A stretch of DNA of 64,000 nt. Origin: Cercis canadensis. Taxonomy: Eukaryota; Streptophyta; Magnoliopsida; Fabales; Fabaceae. The notes beneath the pieces were generated by a model. The model did not search any database, was not told where the DNA came from, and worked only from the letters and a program-made list of their open reading frames with translations. The DNA is taken from assembly GCA_003255065.1 (NCBI GenBank), contig QAOA01000553.1, forward strand, positions 506,264 through 570,263, in the 5' to 3' direction. Made by a program: the position numbers and the translations under genes. Below, one piece after another: positions 1-18,860 of the stretch; positions within the stretch are counted from its first letter, which is position 1, and the number at the start of each line of letters is the position of its first letter.

Positions 1-1460
1 TACTTGAACTATCACTTGAGATCAACAACAAATGAATTGATTCTTATTGGATCCATTAATCTAATTTTCTTCCATAAAAAAATTGGTTTTTTTATATAAA
101 TATTNTGCAAAGGCCATGCAATGGCTTTGATAATTTATTTATTTTATTATTGTAGTTTTAACATTATTTACTTTAATATTATAATTTTTTATTTAAAAAA
201 AATCAATAAATAGGGCTTATCGGACACGTCCCATGCCATACGACATATCCCTTAAAAATATGCCACNCATATAACTCACTTGTAAAGTCACATTTCATTT
301 TTTGCATGGTGGAGCTCATCAAACAAGCCACATGTCATGTGACATGTTCTCAAAGAACAACATATGACATATTTAATAAGCCTACCTACTAACATTTATT
401 TTAAAACTATAACAATGAAACAAAGTTGTTAAAGTAAAAAGCCTAACAAAATTATGATTTTGACCATAAGGTGTAGACGTTGATGTCACTGTAGACAAAG
501 ACATTAGATGTCCCCGAAAGTCGTAGCCTCGTAGGACTAAAAGAACACTGATTTGGGCTTGTGGGGGAACTAGACAGCACCATTAAATTAGGCCGTGAAT
601 TTCTGGCTGTGCTGACCAACTGGCCAAGGTTATATGCAAAATCAGGTTAGAGTGGATAAGTTTCCATTCATATAAGGCTCACCAAAATATTAAATTAGAT
701 AGATGCTTGTAGCAAAATTAAAAAAAAGGAATTTTTTTTTTTTTCATGAACGTGTCAGCAAAGCAGAGGAAAGGCTGTGCTGCCACCTTGCCATTGACAA
801 AGACATAAAATTTTAGTGCAGAGCTCTATATGGTTTCAAACTAGGAGCTCTTTCTATATAATGACAGTAACTAATTAAATAAAAAACAGGAGTTTATCTT
901 TGGAAGTGGTCCAAACAAAAAATAAGATTAAGAAGAAAGGGGAAAAAAATAAACGTAAATGTTCTATGATTATTCTTTTTTTTTTTCTCAACTCTTTTCG
1001 GTGTTTTTTAAATAAATATATCAAATGGAAATGTGAGAAAATTTCTCCAATCATGTAATTAAAATTGCGGCAATAAGACAAAATTTAAAATTTTAGACAC
1101 AATTGGAAATGTGAGTAATTTTCTCCAATCATCTAATTGAATTCTTCCCCTAAAATATAGTACACTGCCTTTTATATCTTGTTATTGGCATATACATAAT
1201 ACATTCATGCTTTGTTTAGTCAAACAAATTAATGATTATTTTATAATTATTTCTACCCAGTGTCTGTATTCTACAGTATTTACTTCCATTGTATTGGGCA
1301 GCTCCTTGATCTGGATTATCAATCTTCTCTTCCCCCCATTTATCTGTAAATCTTCACTGAATTTGTCTTAGCTTCCTTCTGAAAATTACCCTAAAACACT
1401 TAAGCCACTTTGGGTTTTCTGAAAATTCACTCCATTCTACTTCATTCTGATCAGTAGAAA
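1..1460. other. Upstream intergenic region of the kinase gene
   Basis: AT-rich, with no supportable coding region on either strand. Single unresolved bases lie at 105 and 267. The last few hundred bases should contain the promoter and 5' UTR of the kinase that starts at 1461. A TATA-like tctatataat lies near 852, but it is about 600 bases from the start codon, so I do not assign it as the promoter. The C/T-rich stretch at 1310-1460 fits a plant 5' UTR. Confidence 0.5.
1023..1143. repeat. Two diverged direct copies of a ~43-bp unit
   Basis: Positions 1023-1065 and about 1101-1143 both read approximately 'ggaaatgtgag..a..ttctccaatcat.taatt', separated by about 35 bases. The copies differ at several sites, so this is an old local duplication and not an assembly join; no N lies between them. 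Confidence 0.6.
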
Positions 1461-5715
<4,255 letters not shown>

Positions 5716-8650
5716 CTGGAGTCAAAATTTTACTAGCTAAGGTGAATCATCATGGGATCCAGTTGATTGATTGAGTTAACATGTTGGCAAGAAGCATTAT
5801 TTCCAGAAATATGTAACGTGGTGGCTTCATGGGTTGGTGATTTCTTTGAAGTCCTTTGCAATCCCAAACTTCACAAGGTTGATTTTGTGCCTGCAGGGCT
5901 AAAATTGGATTGCTTTAAGTGTTGCTTTGTTCAAATGTAGTTTTCCGGAGCCATATTTTCCAAGTGTTATCCCCTACCCTTAAATTTTTATATTGAAATT
6001 TTAACCATGATATCCTACGGAGACTTTCTGTTTTTAATGTGGCTGACGAATGAGTAAAAAGGTGAGGGAGCTGATTTCCTTAAATCTTTATGGAACTGCG
6101 AGTTAAAGTCGTATGTTTACGGAATATTTTGATTGTGCATATTCTAGATTTCTTTCTTTCTTCGTCCTCTTCTCATGGATATGAACTATCTTTGTGAGGA
6201 ACATCTTTCGTAAAATCGATCTTATGGATGGAATTCCAGGAAGAAAAGGTTGAACGTGATGACATAAAAATGCACCCTTTTTTGTCATCTCTGTTTTTCT
6301 CTTAATAATTGAGTGTTTACACAATGATAAGCAGTCAAAACAATACTGAAAGGTTTTGGTTTTACCAAATAACCCAGCTAAGCTTGCATCACCTACTCAT
6401 TTATTTAATATAGTATTCATTCATCAGCTTTATTATTCTTTGAAGCTAACATAGTGGTGGATAACACATAATGTGAAGCAAATTGATATCAACATAAATG
6501 AAAGCATAAAAAACTATATCTTATTTGAACACACATCGCTAGGCAATAAAGCATGACAAACCTCTTCCTCTTTCCCACTGTCTTCCCTCTGTCTAAGAAA
6601 TATCTATGGAATATCATCATAGGACAAATACTTTTTTCCCTTCAGAAATCAGCATCACTTGGGGTCCAAAGTTTCATATTTAAATTTTCTTGGGGCAACC
6701 TCAAACTAAGAAAAGAAAAGTTCCCTGATCCTAATGAACCTTAGTTTAATATTAATAGGATGGTATCCAAGGTTCTAGCTTCATATTTCCCTGACAAAAA
6801 TTGCATGAAGAGACAACCACTTAAGTTACTGATGCACGTGAGCTTGTTTTTATACTCTATATTATGTAGCCCACTAAGTATATTATATGCACGTGTGCAC
6901 ACCCTTTCTTTATATGTATATTTGGGAAAAAGTGTCCTACACTCTTTAGCCAACACAAACTGCTATTTTATCCCTCTCTTCTAGTTACACCTCAGATTAG
7001 GCCCTAACCATTCATTTCTGCATTGATATTTTATATCTCTTGTAGCAGAGCTTCTAATGTGATCCTCTCTTGAAAAACTTTGGTTGGAATAGCAGTGGTG
7101 TAAGATATTTTCCTAATTTGGCCCCTCACTAAACTCAGTTAAAGACAACTATGGGCATAGGCAGTGAGGATTCACTAACCAAATGGTTGTCTCCTATGAA
7201 TATAGTCAATTTTTTCTCTCCACAAGCATGAAAAACATCCAAATTCATGACATGAAAATAATCAACAGTTGGTGGGTGATGAATATAAGGTTGATTACAT
7301 TGGCCATAAAGGGGGATATTTGACATTCTTCTATTTCCTTTCTGCTTGTTGCTATTGGGAATTAGGTAAACTCACAAAGTTTTAAAGGGCAATGAAGTCT
7401 CTATATGTAGTATAATTAAATATAATATGTGAGCAGAGCCTCGGATGCTCTTACCCTGCCGTTAAATAGGGCAGCAAGTAGCAACCTCACGCTTGCATAA
7501 CAAGACAATGCAATAGTTATTTAAACATGATTATGAGTTGTCATTACCAATAGAACAGCAGTGATTAAAGCCTTGCCAAGTGAAAGTCGAAGGCAGCAAC
7601 GGTTGATAAAAAAAAGTACCAAAGGTGCCCATTTTGAAACCTAAAAGAACAATTATTTAAGAAAAATGGTACTTAAGCAAACTCTTACAATATAGTGTTC
7701 ATGAATGTATAGGTGATACCGTATGAGTTTAACAAGAAAAAGATTAATTAAGATCACATGCACTAATTAAAACATTATTCGTGAAGCAACCTTTAATATA
7801 ATTTTTTTTGCTTTTTAACAATCTGAAGTTTGTGATTTGGGTTTGGAAATAGCAAAAATGGGGCCCGGAATACAATGAAGAGAGAAGCGCACGTGGTAAT
7901 GCATGCCTTACCTCTCGCCGTTCTCTCTTTACTTTTACAAAACTCAGCAAAATGATAATCAAACCCAAAAGGCTCCTTCTTGTANTTAAAACATTATTCG
8001 TGAAGCAACCTTTAATATAATTTTTTTTCCTTTTTAACAATCTGAAGTTTGTGATTTGGGTTTGGAAATAGCAAAAATGGGGCCCGGAATACAATGAAGA
8101 GAGAAGCGCACGTGGTAATGCATGCCTTACCTCTCGCCGTTCTCTCTTTACTTTTACAAAACTCAGCAAAATGATAATCAAACCCAAAAGGCTCCTTCTT
8201 GTACTGAGATTAGATTACTATCATCTACCTGCCTCTCCCCATTAACGTTGCGTGTTCCTATTCTTTTCTTGGTTAGCATGACTTTTTTTTTGTTTTTTCC
8301 TTAATGTTGATGTCGCTTCCATTGCAGTGGTTTGACTTGCTCTCAACTTGCAGTGCTCTGCTTCTTCTTCTTTTCCTATTGCTCGTTTAACATTAGTCCA
8401 GTTCAAAATTGAATATTTTTCATGCCAATAACTAATTAAGGAATTTGGGCTTTTAGTAAATGCTTCTCCTCTCATTTTAGTACTTAAGCTACCCAAGTAT
8501 CAATTTTGGTTCATGGGATTTTGTAGTTTTGTTTTAAAAAGTGCTTCTCTTTTGAAATCATTTCATTGAGATTTTGGTTAGAGGGTGTCCTTCATTTACG
8601 TGATTTTTGGTCCAAAACCATAGGTTTCAGATAGGATCATTTACTTTCCA
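5716..8650. other. Intergenic region, 3' UTR of the kinase and promoter of the next gene
   Basis: I see no coding region. The first several hundred bases are probably the kinase 3' UTR. The interval 6350-7740 is ordinary AT-rich DNA. The stretch 7767-8203 is a duplicated block described separately. The interval 8204-8650 is T/C-rich and should hold the 5' UTR of the gene starting at 8651. Confidence 0.5.
7767..8203. repeat. 218-bp duplication abutting a single N (probable assembly join)
   Basis: Copy 1 is 7767-7984 and copy 2 is 7986-8203, with the unresolved base at 7985 exactly between them. The copies differ at about one position (ttttttttgc versus ttttttttcc). Both begin ttaaaacattattcg and end gctccttcttgta. 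The exact abutment on a one-base gap suggests overlapping contig ends that were not merged. A short reading frame crossing this junction on the minus strand is not real. Confidence 0.85.
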
Positions 8651-11600
8651 ATGGTGGAGCTTCAATCCTGTGCTAACTTAGTCAATGCCTCGGCATTGTG
8701 TGCTATTGAACAAGAAGTTAAGGGAGAGAGTGCCAATGTTATCGCTGAGATTTCAAATGAGTTACAAAGGGAAAAACAAAAGAATGCGGAGCTGATGGAG
8801 AGAATATCAATCCTTGAAGCTCAGATACAAGAAAGAAACAAGGAAACTCTAGTCACAGATGGACAAGTACGACTACTTCGTTTCTTGTTTGTACTTTTTT
8901 TACCTAGCTGGTGATTTGTATTTGTACTGTGAAATGTGAATGATACTTTTTTTTTTGCTTATTTTGATGAAGTAATTATTATATTTCATCTGCTCCGCAT
9001 ATTGCATGTGCAAATCTAAAGGCAATAATTGGTTCAAGTCTTTGTCTGCTTTGAGATTTTAGTAGATTTTACAGTAATATTTTTGCAACTGTATTTGAGG
9101 ATTAGCTTTTGCAATTGGTTCTTACATGACAAAGATTTATCGACACCCTGCAACCTTCTCACCATCATGTCCATTTTACGTTCAGTCTTTGTTGGAAGTT
9201 TTATCAGTTTTATTATTAACTGAAAATTTTACTTGATATCAGAGAAATTATCAACATGCAAATGTAAAGAGCTTCAAGAAATTCAAAAAACGGAAGATAG
9301 ACATGTTAACTGATGAAATAGAGAATCAGAGCATTGTCAAAAGTGAAATGGCCTCACAAAACAAGTCTGATACTGAAGGGTTGGTTTCCAATGAGATGAA
9401 TCCAGCAAACTGCTTGGTTAATTGGATGAGCAGGGATGATAGCCAAGTTTTGTATCATGAAAAATTTGAAGACATTGATTCTATTGCAGATTTTGATGAA
9501 ACAGATAGTGATGATGAATATGATTATAATTACGATGACAATGATATGGAAAATGGTCATAGAAATAGAGAACTTGATGAAAATGCTAGAACAGAAAGTG
9601 TACCTGACCATGTTGACAAGAGATCACATATGCAGTGCATGGAAAGTTTTTCAGTCTGCCAAAGTGAACCAACAGCTAATTTGAGTCAAGAGGACAATGA
9701 AAATGAAAGGAAAAGCTGCCTATTACCCACTGCACTAACAAGCAAGAGTCAATTCAAAACACATGAAGGGGAAGAAATCAAAGAGACTGGAGGACATAAG
9801 GCACCACTTGAGGTCCCATGTTCTGGATCTGGAAGCATATCACAGCACAGAAAGCCTCTGAAAGTGGCTTTCTGCCCAAAAGAAGTTAAGAGGATAATTG
9901 AGTGTGATGCCTTACTGCAGAAGAATGCTCAGTCCCACACGACTAGGAAAATTATAGTTTTAGCATCACTTGGCATCAGGCATGGGTGTGAAGATATGTA
10001 TGAGCTAGACTTCAACCATTTTAGCGTTTTGAAGAAGGGGGAACCATATGTGTCTCCAAGGAATCCTGGGGTAAGAAAATTCTGAATGCATATTTCAGAT
10101 TCCAATTTTGCTTTCCTGGTATCACAACTAGAAAGGTACATGTCATTGTGAAAATGAGAGAATATATCAACAGGTGGTTATTGTTTTTGTTCTCGTGTAC
10201 CTTCAAGAAACTTTACCTTCGAAATAATCCTTGACAGTTTGAATTGATGGATTTTTCTTAAAAATATAGTACAGCTACATAAAGTAAACATATGATGTTT
10301 TCACCTGATTCTACACGGCTGTGTGCCAAAAGTATAGAATCTATTAACTATGAGATTGAGCACATGCACTTAGTCATTACTTATTTACAATTTTTTGCAT
10401 GATATCTAAACTTGTATTTCACTTTGTCAGCTTTCTGCTCTACTATTCCTATTCCAAAAGTTGAGTGATTTCTGTTTCTGCACAGGAGCATGTTTTATAT
10501 GAGAATCCTGGTGTTAGGAGGAAAATATTTTATCCAAATCGACAGAACCCAATATTATGTCCTGTTCAGATACTTGAGGAAGAAAAAGCCATGCGTCCAT
10601 CTGATGCTAGCTGTCCATCATGCTTATTTTTGTGCATTAAATATGGTGGAAGGACAAGAAATCTTCCTCAAAATGAGTAAGTCTGGTTCTGATAATGGGT
10701 GTGGGTAATTTGAATATGCAAAATACTTGTTCTTTTCTGCTAATTTTTCTTAGTATTCTTCTTTTATGGATGGATTTAGCGCTTAATATGACTATTTCAC
10801 CTCAATATATTCTTTTGCAGTCTAAAAAGGAGTTATTTTTGGATTGAATTATTCCAGATATGTAAGGCAGCGAATGGGAAGAAACAAGCTCAAGTCTTTT
10901 GGGCCCCTTATGTGTCGAATGGCTATGTTGGTTCATATTCGCAGTGGAAGCTTTTTCTTCAAGGCCTTGGGCATTACACTTCTGTTTATGGCAGGATTTC
11001 CTGATGATCTAGTTCAGAGAGAAACCAAATACAAGAATTTAGACCTGCTTCAGAAATATTACAGGTTTATAAAATAACATTGCTAACAATAAAAGCATGA
11101 ATGAAACAGAAATATAGGGCATTAGTAATAGTATCTAGCTATTAAGTCAGTTATTGCAGACAACATACGAAATTTTTTCATCTGATTTAAACTGTAAAAC
11201 ATTTATTTCAAAGCAGAGTTTTCCTGGAATTCCGAATATATTGTTGTCATAATCTTTGCTGAAATTTCTTAGAGACTCTTAAAAAGCTACCCTTCTTCAC
11301 TTAATTAACACAAAATGTTCCTGTCACAGGACAGACGAGGATGCTCAAGGGGAGGAGCTGTTTCTTCCACATCCAGTTACATGTGAACATGTAAGTTCAA
11401 AAATTCCAAATCATGCTTGTGAGTTCTTTATATCAGCAACGGGTCATTTGTTATGTTGTCTTAATCTAATGCAACAATTTCATAAGGCTGCATTACTATT
11501 TGGATAATCTTAAAATCGATCCGAATAATAACATAGTGTCTATGAACTATCCATAGAATAGGCGCAATGCTGTCACACTTAAGAGATTTCAGATGTCTCC

Positions 11601-12268
11601 ATGTAATAATATTCTTTCTAAGCCAGTCTGGCCAAGATTTTGTTAAATTTTTTGTGAGCCAACATTTTGGCTAGCTCCTAAGCTTCTATTTTGCTTTGTT
11701 ATAGCAGGAAACTCCTAAACCCCAGAATTCAACTAGAAAGTCACCTCCTACAAAATCCAGGGGGAGGAAGCATACAAACCCCACCAATAAAACTCAAAAT
11801 TTGCAGAAAACCCCATTCCAACAGTCCTCACCTTCAACTTCAGCACCTTCTCAATTTGGTTTAACCGGCTATTCCTCTGCTCATACATATTCCATGGCTA
11901 CATTTCATTCTATGCCATCTCCAAATTCCCAAGATACTTGTCAAATGCCAAATCCGCTTCTTGCCCCTTCTAGTACTAATAATACCTCATATCCTATGTT
12001 GCCACCACCCCCAAGAAGTACTTTTCTACCTATAATGTATTGGCCTCCACCAAATGCATTTCCTCCTGGACCCTATCCATCCACTTATAGATACCAATCT
12101 TTTCCTCCTTCTTCAAGTTACTTCACATTCCATTCACACCCTTACTACAATCATCCCTCCATAGCAAAGTTGATGGAAGGCAGTGGAAAGAATGATGTAG
12201 CCTCGGAGGAAAGTGAAAGTGAAAGTGACTCTGGTAGCAGTTCTGGTGGTACTGAGCAAAAGCGATGA
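8651..12268 (+). CDS. Uncharacterised protein with a Crypton-like tyrosine-recombinase domain
   Basis: Exons: 8651-8866, 9243-10070, 10486-10676, 10858-11064, 11330-11390, 11708-12268 (the last could begin at 11705). They join in frame to 687 residues. Residues 1-72 form a predicted coiled coil, followed by a basic patch (KSFKKFKKRK) and a long acidic, low-complexity stretch. The conserved core (about 280-485) resembles tyrosine recombinases: SLGIRHGCEDMYELDF around Arg318 fits the first catalytic Arg box; a CPVQIL segment resembles the CPVRL of Cryptons; HIRSGSFFFK (His438, Arg440) resembles the HxxR box; and AGFPDDLVQRETKY...LLQKYYR ends in candidate Tyr479/480. The usual GH is replaced by KY, and His is offset by one residue, so activity is doubtful. 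The tail is Pro/Ser/Tyr-rich and ends in an acidic Ser run. It is probably a domesticated nuclear DNA-binding protein. Exon 4's acceptor was chosen because the alternative at 10821 leads to a stop. Confidence 0.75.
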
Positions 12269-13741
12269 TCAACAAATTGCAAGTGATGCTCTTATTGATA
12301 CTAGTACACTACACATCATAAAAAATTTACTTGTAATGTAATCATTTCATCATTTGTAAGAAGTATGAAAGAGATTGATGAAGAGCTCTTCCGTGCAGCT
12401 TGTAACTCACAGTTACATGTCTCATGTGAATTTGATGGATCAATTCATTGTGGGTATACAGTCCCAGTTTAATATGGGTTGTAAATGAAAAAGCCTTTCC
12501 ATTTTGTGAAAAAAATAATTTTGATGCTTGCTTTTCCATTGCTGGAAACTTTTTTTTAGGCCATACCTTTGTTCCTGATCTGGGTCACACGGCCCATACC
12601 CATCTAGTGTAAAATGCGAAAGCAGCTTTAGTTGGTCCATCATCCAATGCTGTTTCTCTATTACTCACTATGTTCATCAATAATTGAAGGGCATTCGAGT
12701 CTTCATTTGATATGGTTACCATTTATCCTTGTTATGATGGAATCATGGAACTGAACACATTTTAACTTCAGAGTTGCTAGATTTTACCAATTGTGAGTAG
12801 AGAAAGAGCAGAGTTTTGCATGGGTTCAAGAAAATTACAAAAAGGACATAGAATAGAAATAAAAAAGATTGCTTTGTTTCCATTATAAAGTAAATTTGCA
12901 GCAGTACTGAAGCTACTGAACGGTCGAACTAAATATCATTCTAAAAATGTACAATGGTGTTTTGATTGGTTTGTTGTGATTTTGATTGTCGGGAATACAG
13001 TTTACCATTTTTCATTCTAAAAAAGTGCTCCATGCAGATAAATCGGAAGAGCCCAGCAGAACCAACTATAAAATCCTTCTTTTGAGTACTTCGCTCTTCC
13101 ATTTCCATGTTATCTCAAAATGTCGCTTTCTCACAAAACAGTAACTGACCCAGTTCTAACTTTTGTGTTGACGAAGTTTCCCACGCCCTTAGCCCACCTC
13201 ATGATGATAGCTAATCTCTTTGTCTAGACTTGCCCCACCAGCAACTATTTTAGTCCCTGTATTTGTTTGCTTAGATAAGGAATCTTGTCTTTTCTTTCCC
13301 CTTATTTTACTACGTCTTTATCCTCAATGCTGACTTGGTTTTATTGTATTAAATAACTACGTTTCATTGTGTAATGTCGGTGATGTATAAAAAGATAAAA
13401 GCTTTATAACTTACATACATGAATATCATTAACATTGTCACTACCATCCATGGCATCCATGAATTATACACCATCCACCACAGCCCTCACGTCATGCATA
13501 CATCACTTTCACAACCCTCAACACGCCCATCTTCCCCAACACCACCTTTACTGAAACAGAAAAGAACAAAGCTAGAGCAGAATTAGAGCATCTAAATGCC
13601 CATGAGCACAAGAACCTCCTAAACACTGAGCTAGCAGTGTTATGGCTTCATCTAACCCAACCAACCCATCTAAAGAAACACCTTAAATTATTCTGCATAA
13701 CTTGTTACAGCTTTCTTCCTCACACACAAGGGGAAGAAAAT
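12269..13741. other. Intergenic region between convergent genes
   Basis: This interval lies between two genes whose 3' ends face each other. It should hold both 3' UTRs. I see no further coding exon, repeat or RNA gene that I can support. Confidence 0.45.
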
Positions 13742-15597
<1,856 letters not shown>

Positions 15598-17448
15598 GTC
15601 TCCACCACTCTCACTAGTAAAGGATAGTGGTCTGTTTTCTCTGCTCATGCGCTGCCTCTTAAATAACAACGAACCAAGATAAATGTGCTATTAAATTTCA
15701 CAGAGCTTTAACAAAATTGAGTCTTTTTATTTAATTCCTTTTGGCAGGTGACTGAAGAAGTAAAAAAAATTTGACTGTGATAATGACGCTTTTGCTTTTG
15801 ATCCTATTTTTCAACACTAGAACACTCTTTGTTGTTTTATTTAATTTTGGGGTTCAAAGATCAGATGGTTACGGGAAATGCTTTGCTGACTACGGTGAAC
15901 GAATCCATGAGATGTACTTAGATGCTACCATGTGTACAATACACTGAATCAGAACCCACAGACAGTTGATTAGATGGCCATCCTAGTTTCTAATTTTATT
16001 GGGTAAATTCTAGTTTTTACTTAATAATAATTGAATACTAATAAATTAACTAATTATTATTGCAGTTAAGCATCATTTACCTTTGACGATACGCCATTGA
16101 CCTTACTTCTATTTTTCTATTTGATCTCGAGATGGACGCTCATTCATTTACGCTCAATTTATATCAACGGTGGAGAAAGCTTAACAAGAAGTGGGATCTT
16201 TAAACACAAACTTCACTTATCTTTGATCACAACGTTTCAATATAAAACACATTATTGAACCAAACAGCACTTTATTATTGCATCTCTACATACAGGTTAG
16301 CATAGGGCTACTAATTATTCCAAGTTGCGGGTTGCTTCTATAAACTTTTATGTATATTAGTTTAAAGTAATTAATATCAAATAATCTCTCATCTTTAGAT
16401 TTTTTGAATAAATAATATTATGGAAACCACTGGTTATCACTTATCAGAGTCATTGACCCTCCTTTTACAAGGATAATCAAGAAAATAAATCTATTTATCA
16501 TTACATTACTGGTCAACTATACAAAACTTTCTCTCTTTTCCCTGTAAAGTAAGGTGGCTCCTCAATAAAGATCACAGAATTAATAAGGGGGACTACCCTA
16601 GTAAAGTTTTTATTTATTTATTAAGAGTATGAGACATAAAACTGCATAAGTATTAAAGATAATTTTAATATCACTTATTTTTTGGTTAATATAATGAATA
16701 TTTTTATTTTATCTAATTGAATGTAAGATTAATCTCGTTCGAAGATTAGAGTAATTTTAATTTTTTTTTCTCTTAACAATATTTTCACTGAACTTCAAAC
16801 TCTAATATTATGTAACTATAAGTTGTTTGATATTATTATAATAAAATTGAGGTTTTTTTTTTCAAAACTTTTAATTAGAGTATGAGACATAAAACTACAA
16901 TTCCAATATCACGCTATTATAGTAAAACTAAGTGGTGGGGGGAATGTGAAAAGTTGAGTGCTTCTATGTATATTTCACTTTCCAAGTGGGGTAGTCCTTT
17001 CCCTTTCGAATGTGGCTAAAATTATTGTTAATGATATTGCTTGCAATTACATTATGCCATTATTGGTGATGATGACATAAAAAATTAAAAATAGAGGATA
17101 CCGTAGTCTAGAGTTGAATAAGAATTCATAACTTGGAAGCCGACTGCCAATGCTTCTGCAGTACTGGACAAATTAAATGACAGGTGGCTTTCGATAAGGG
17201 CATATTAATTTGAAAATAATAGGCTAAGTTGCAACATAATTCAAAGTATAATATTTTTAAAAATATGGATTTGATCCATTAATTGGAGTGATTCTTGTAG
17301 ATATTGCATTTCTACAAACTAAATACACAAATAAGGCATATTTCAAACTATTTCTACGACTACGGTAGTTTTTTTTTTTTACTTTTTCTTTTCAGTGTCG
17401 CATTTTGAACCCAATGGAGAGTCGCATTTTGATTTCAAGCTCCTTTAA

Positions 17449-17477
17449 GGAGTCGAATTTTGCCAAAATTCGACTCC
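17449..17477. repeat. Perfect 14-bp-arm palindrome (one-base loop)
   Basis: The arms read ggagtcgaattttg and caaaattcgactcc around a single central c at 17463. A similar imperfect palindrome (ggagccaaaattcggctcc) follows near 17537-17555, and two gtcgcattttga copies precede it. The cluster looks like the hairpin-rich end of a decayed fold-back element. Confidence 0.8.
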
Positions 17478-18744
17478 CTTCTTTAAAAAAAAAAAAAAAG
17501 TTATCCATGCCAAAATTCGGCTCCTTAAGGGAGGTGGGAGCCAAAATTCGGCTCCCCACTATCCCAANTATATATAATATATATATATATATACATTCAA
17601 AATAATTAGCATGGGTCAGCACTAAATAATATTGGTATATATATGGGAGGCACTGGTCCCAAATGTTGATTCCAATGTAGGGACATAACAATTATAAAAT
17701 ATGCAATAAAGGGGCAGGGATCGGTGTCTTCACCTTCTTTAATGCCAAGTGGTGATAATTCTTTAATATTTTTAAACAATGATAAAGTTGGAAGCAACCC
17801 ACTGGTCCTTTCCCTTTGGCTTGTGATTCAAAACCCAAAATAGACTTAAACCTCATAATAATCTTANAAATAGACTTACACCTCATAATAATCTTAAGTA
17901 AATGATTCAGTAAAATCTAGTCACTAATTGCCTCTACCACTGTTTTACAGGAGTTTGTATTATAATTGAATTTTAAATCATTGTCTTAAACTTAAATTGA
18001 ATATTAAAATAAAATATATTTTAATAATATAAAATTTTAAATTTTAAAAATTAATGTGTAATTTTATATTATAGAATTAATGTTTAAATATTAAATAAAC
18101 TGTTAAATTTTTATGCATGTAATAACATATATATATATTTACATTCATCTTTTCAGTATAAAAAACTTTTAGACTTATATAATTATGATTCATTGTTTTC
18201 ACTAAAAAAAAATTCCCCCTTTTAGAACTAATTCCTCAAAGAGGGCAAGGTGACTCAAACTAGGCTTTGAGCCATGGAGGGTGGAACAAGTGAGCCGCCA
18301 TCTAAGCCATTATGGCCACCGACAGTCCCTATTTATGGGACCGAGTCATCAGCATAGAAGTCAAGGTGGAGTCTCAAGCAACGTCCACGTAACCCTTATA
18401 TGTCTCAAGAGTCAAGCTCAAGACTCAACCCTTTGGTTAAATTTCTGGAAACTTTTTTGTTTTTTCTTCTTATATTATATTTTATGGAATCTATAGAACA
18501 TTGGAAGTTGATCCCACAAGTTTTGAATATTTTTGTCGTGTGGCTCAAATTTGACATATCACCCATAATAATGTGGTGTTGGTACTATTTTTTTTTTGTT
18601 TTAATTTATGGATAAAATAGTGATTATACTTGTAATTGAAGAGAAAAAAAAATATGTCTTATAACTAAAAGCATGCTTCATTAAAATAAAACTTTTTCTC
18701 ATTGTGATGGCACTATTTAAGCTCACACTACATCTAATTATTAA

Positions 18745-18860
18745 TGACCAATGAAAGTTAGCTTGAGTAGAAGGGGTTTTAGTTATTTAAGCAAGTGGTT
18801 TNTAAGCAAGTGGTTTCAAGTTTGAACCTTTATGAATGCAACAAATTTTTTTGAAAAAAG
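18745..18860 (+). mobile_element. Possible tRNA-derived SINE fragment
   Basis: An A-box-like tagcttgagtag is followed about 50 bases later by a B-box-like gtttgaacc (one mismatch to the consensus GWTCRANNC) and then a T/A-rich tail. The N at 18802, between 14-bp duplicates, falls inside it. The call rests only on these internal promoter-like boxes. Confidence 0.35.

Noticed and set aside
7744..8187. Minus-strand frame of 147 codons with an internal duplicate
   Set aside because: It is the same sequence read twice across the N at 7985, in the assembly duplication; it has no protein-like features.
18281..18615. Possible gene at 18.3-18.6 kb
   Set aside because: Two short overlapping frames with no motif, no splice context and a hydrophobic Phe/Leu run from T-rich DNA.
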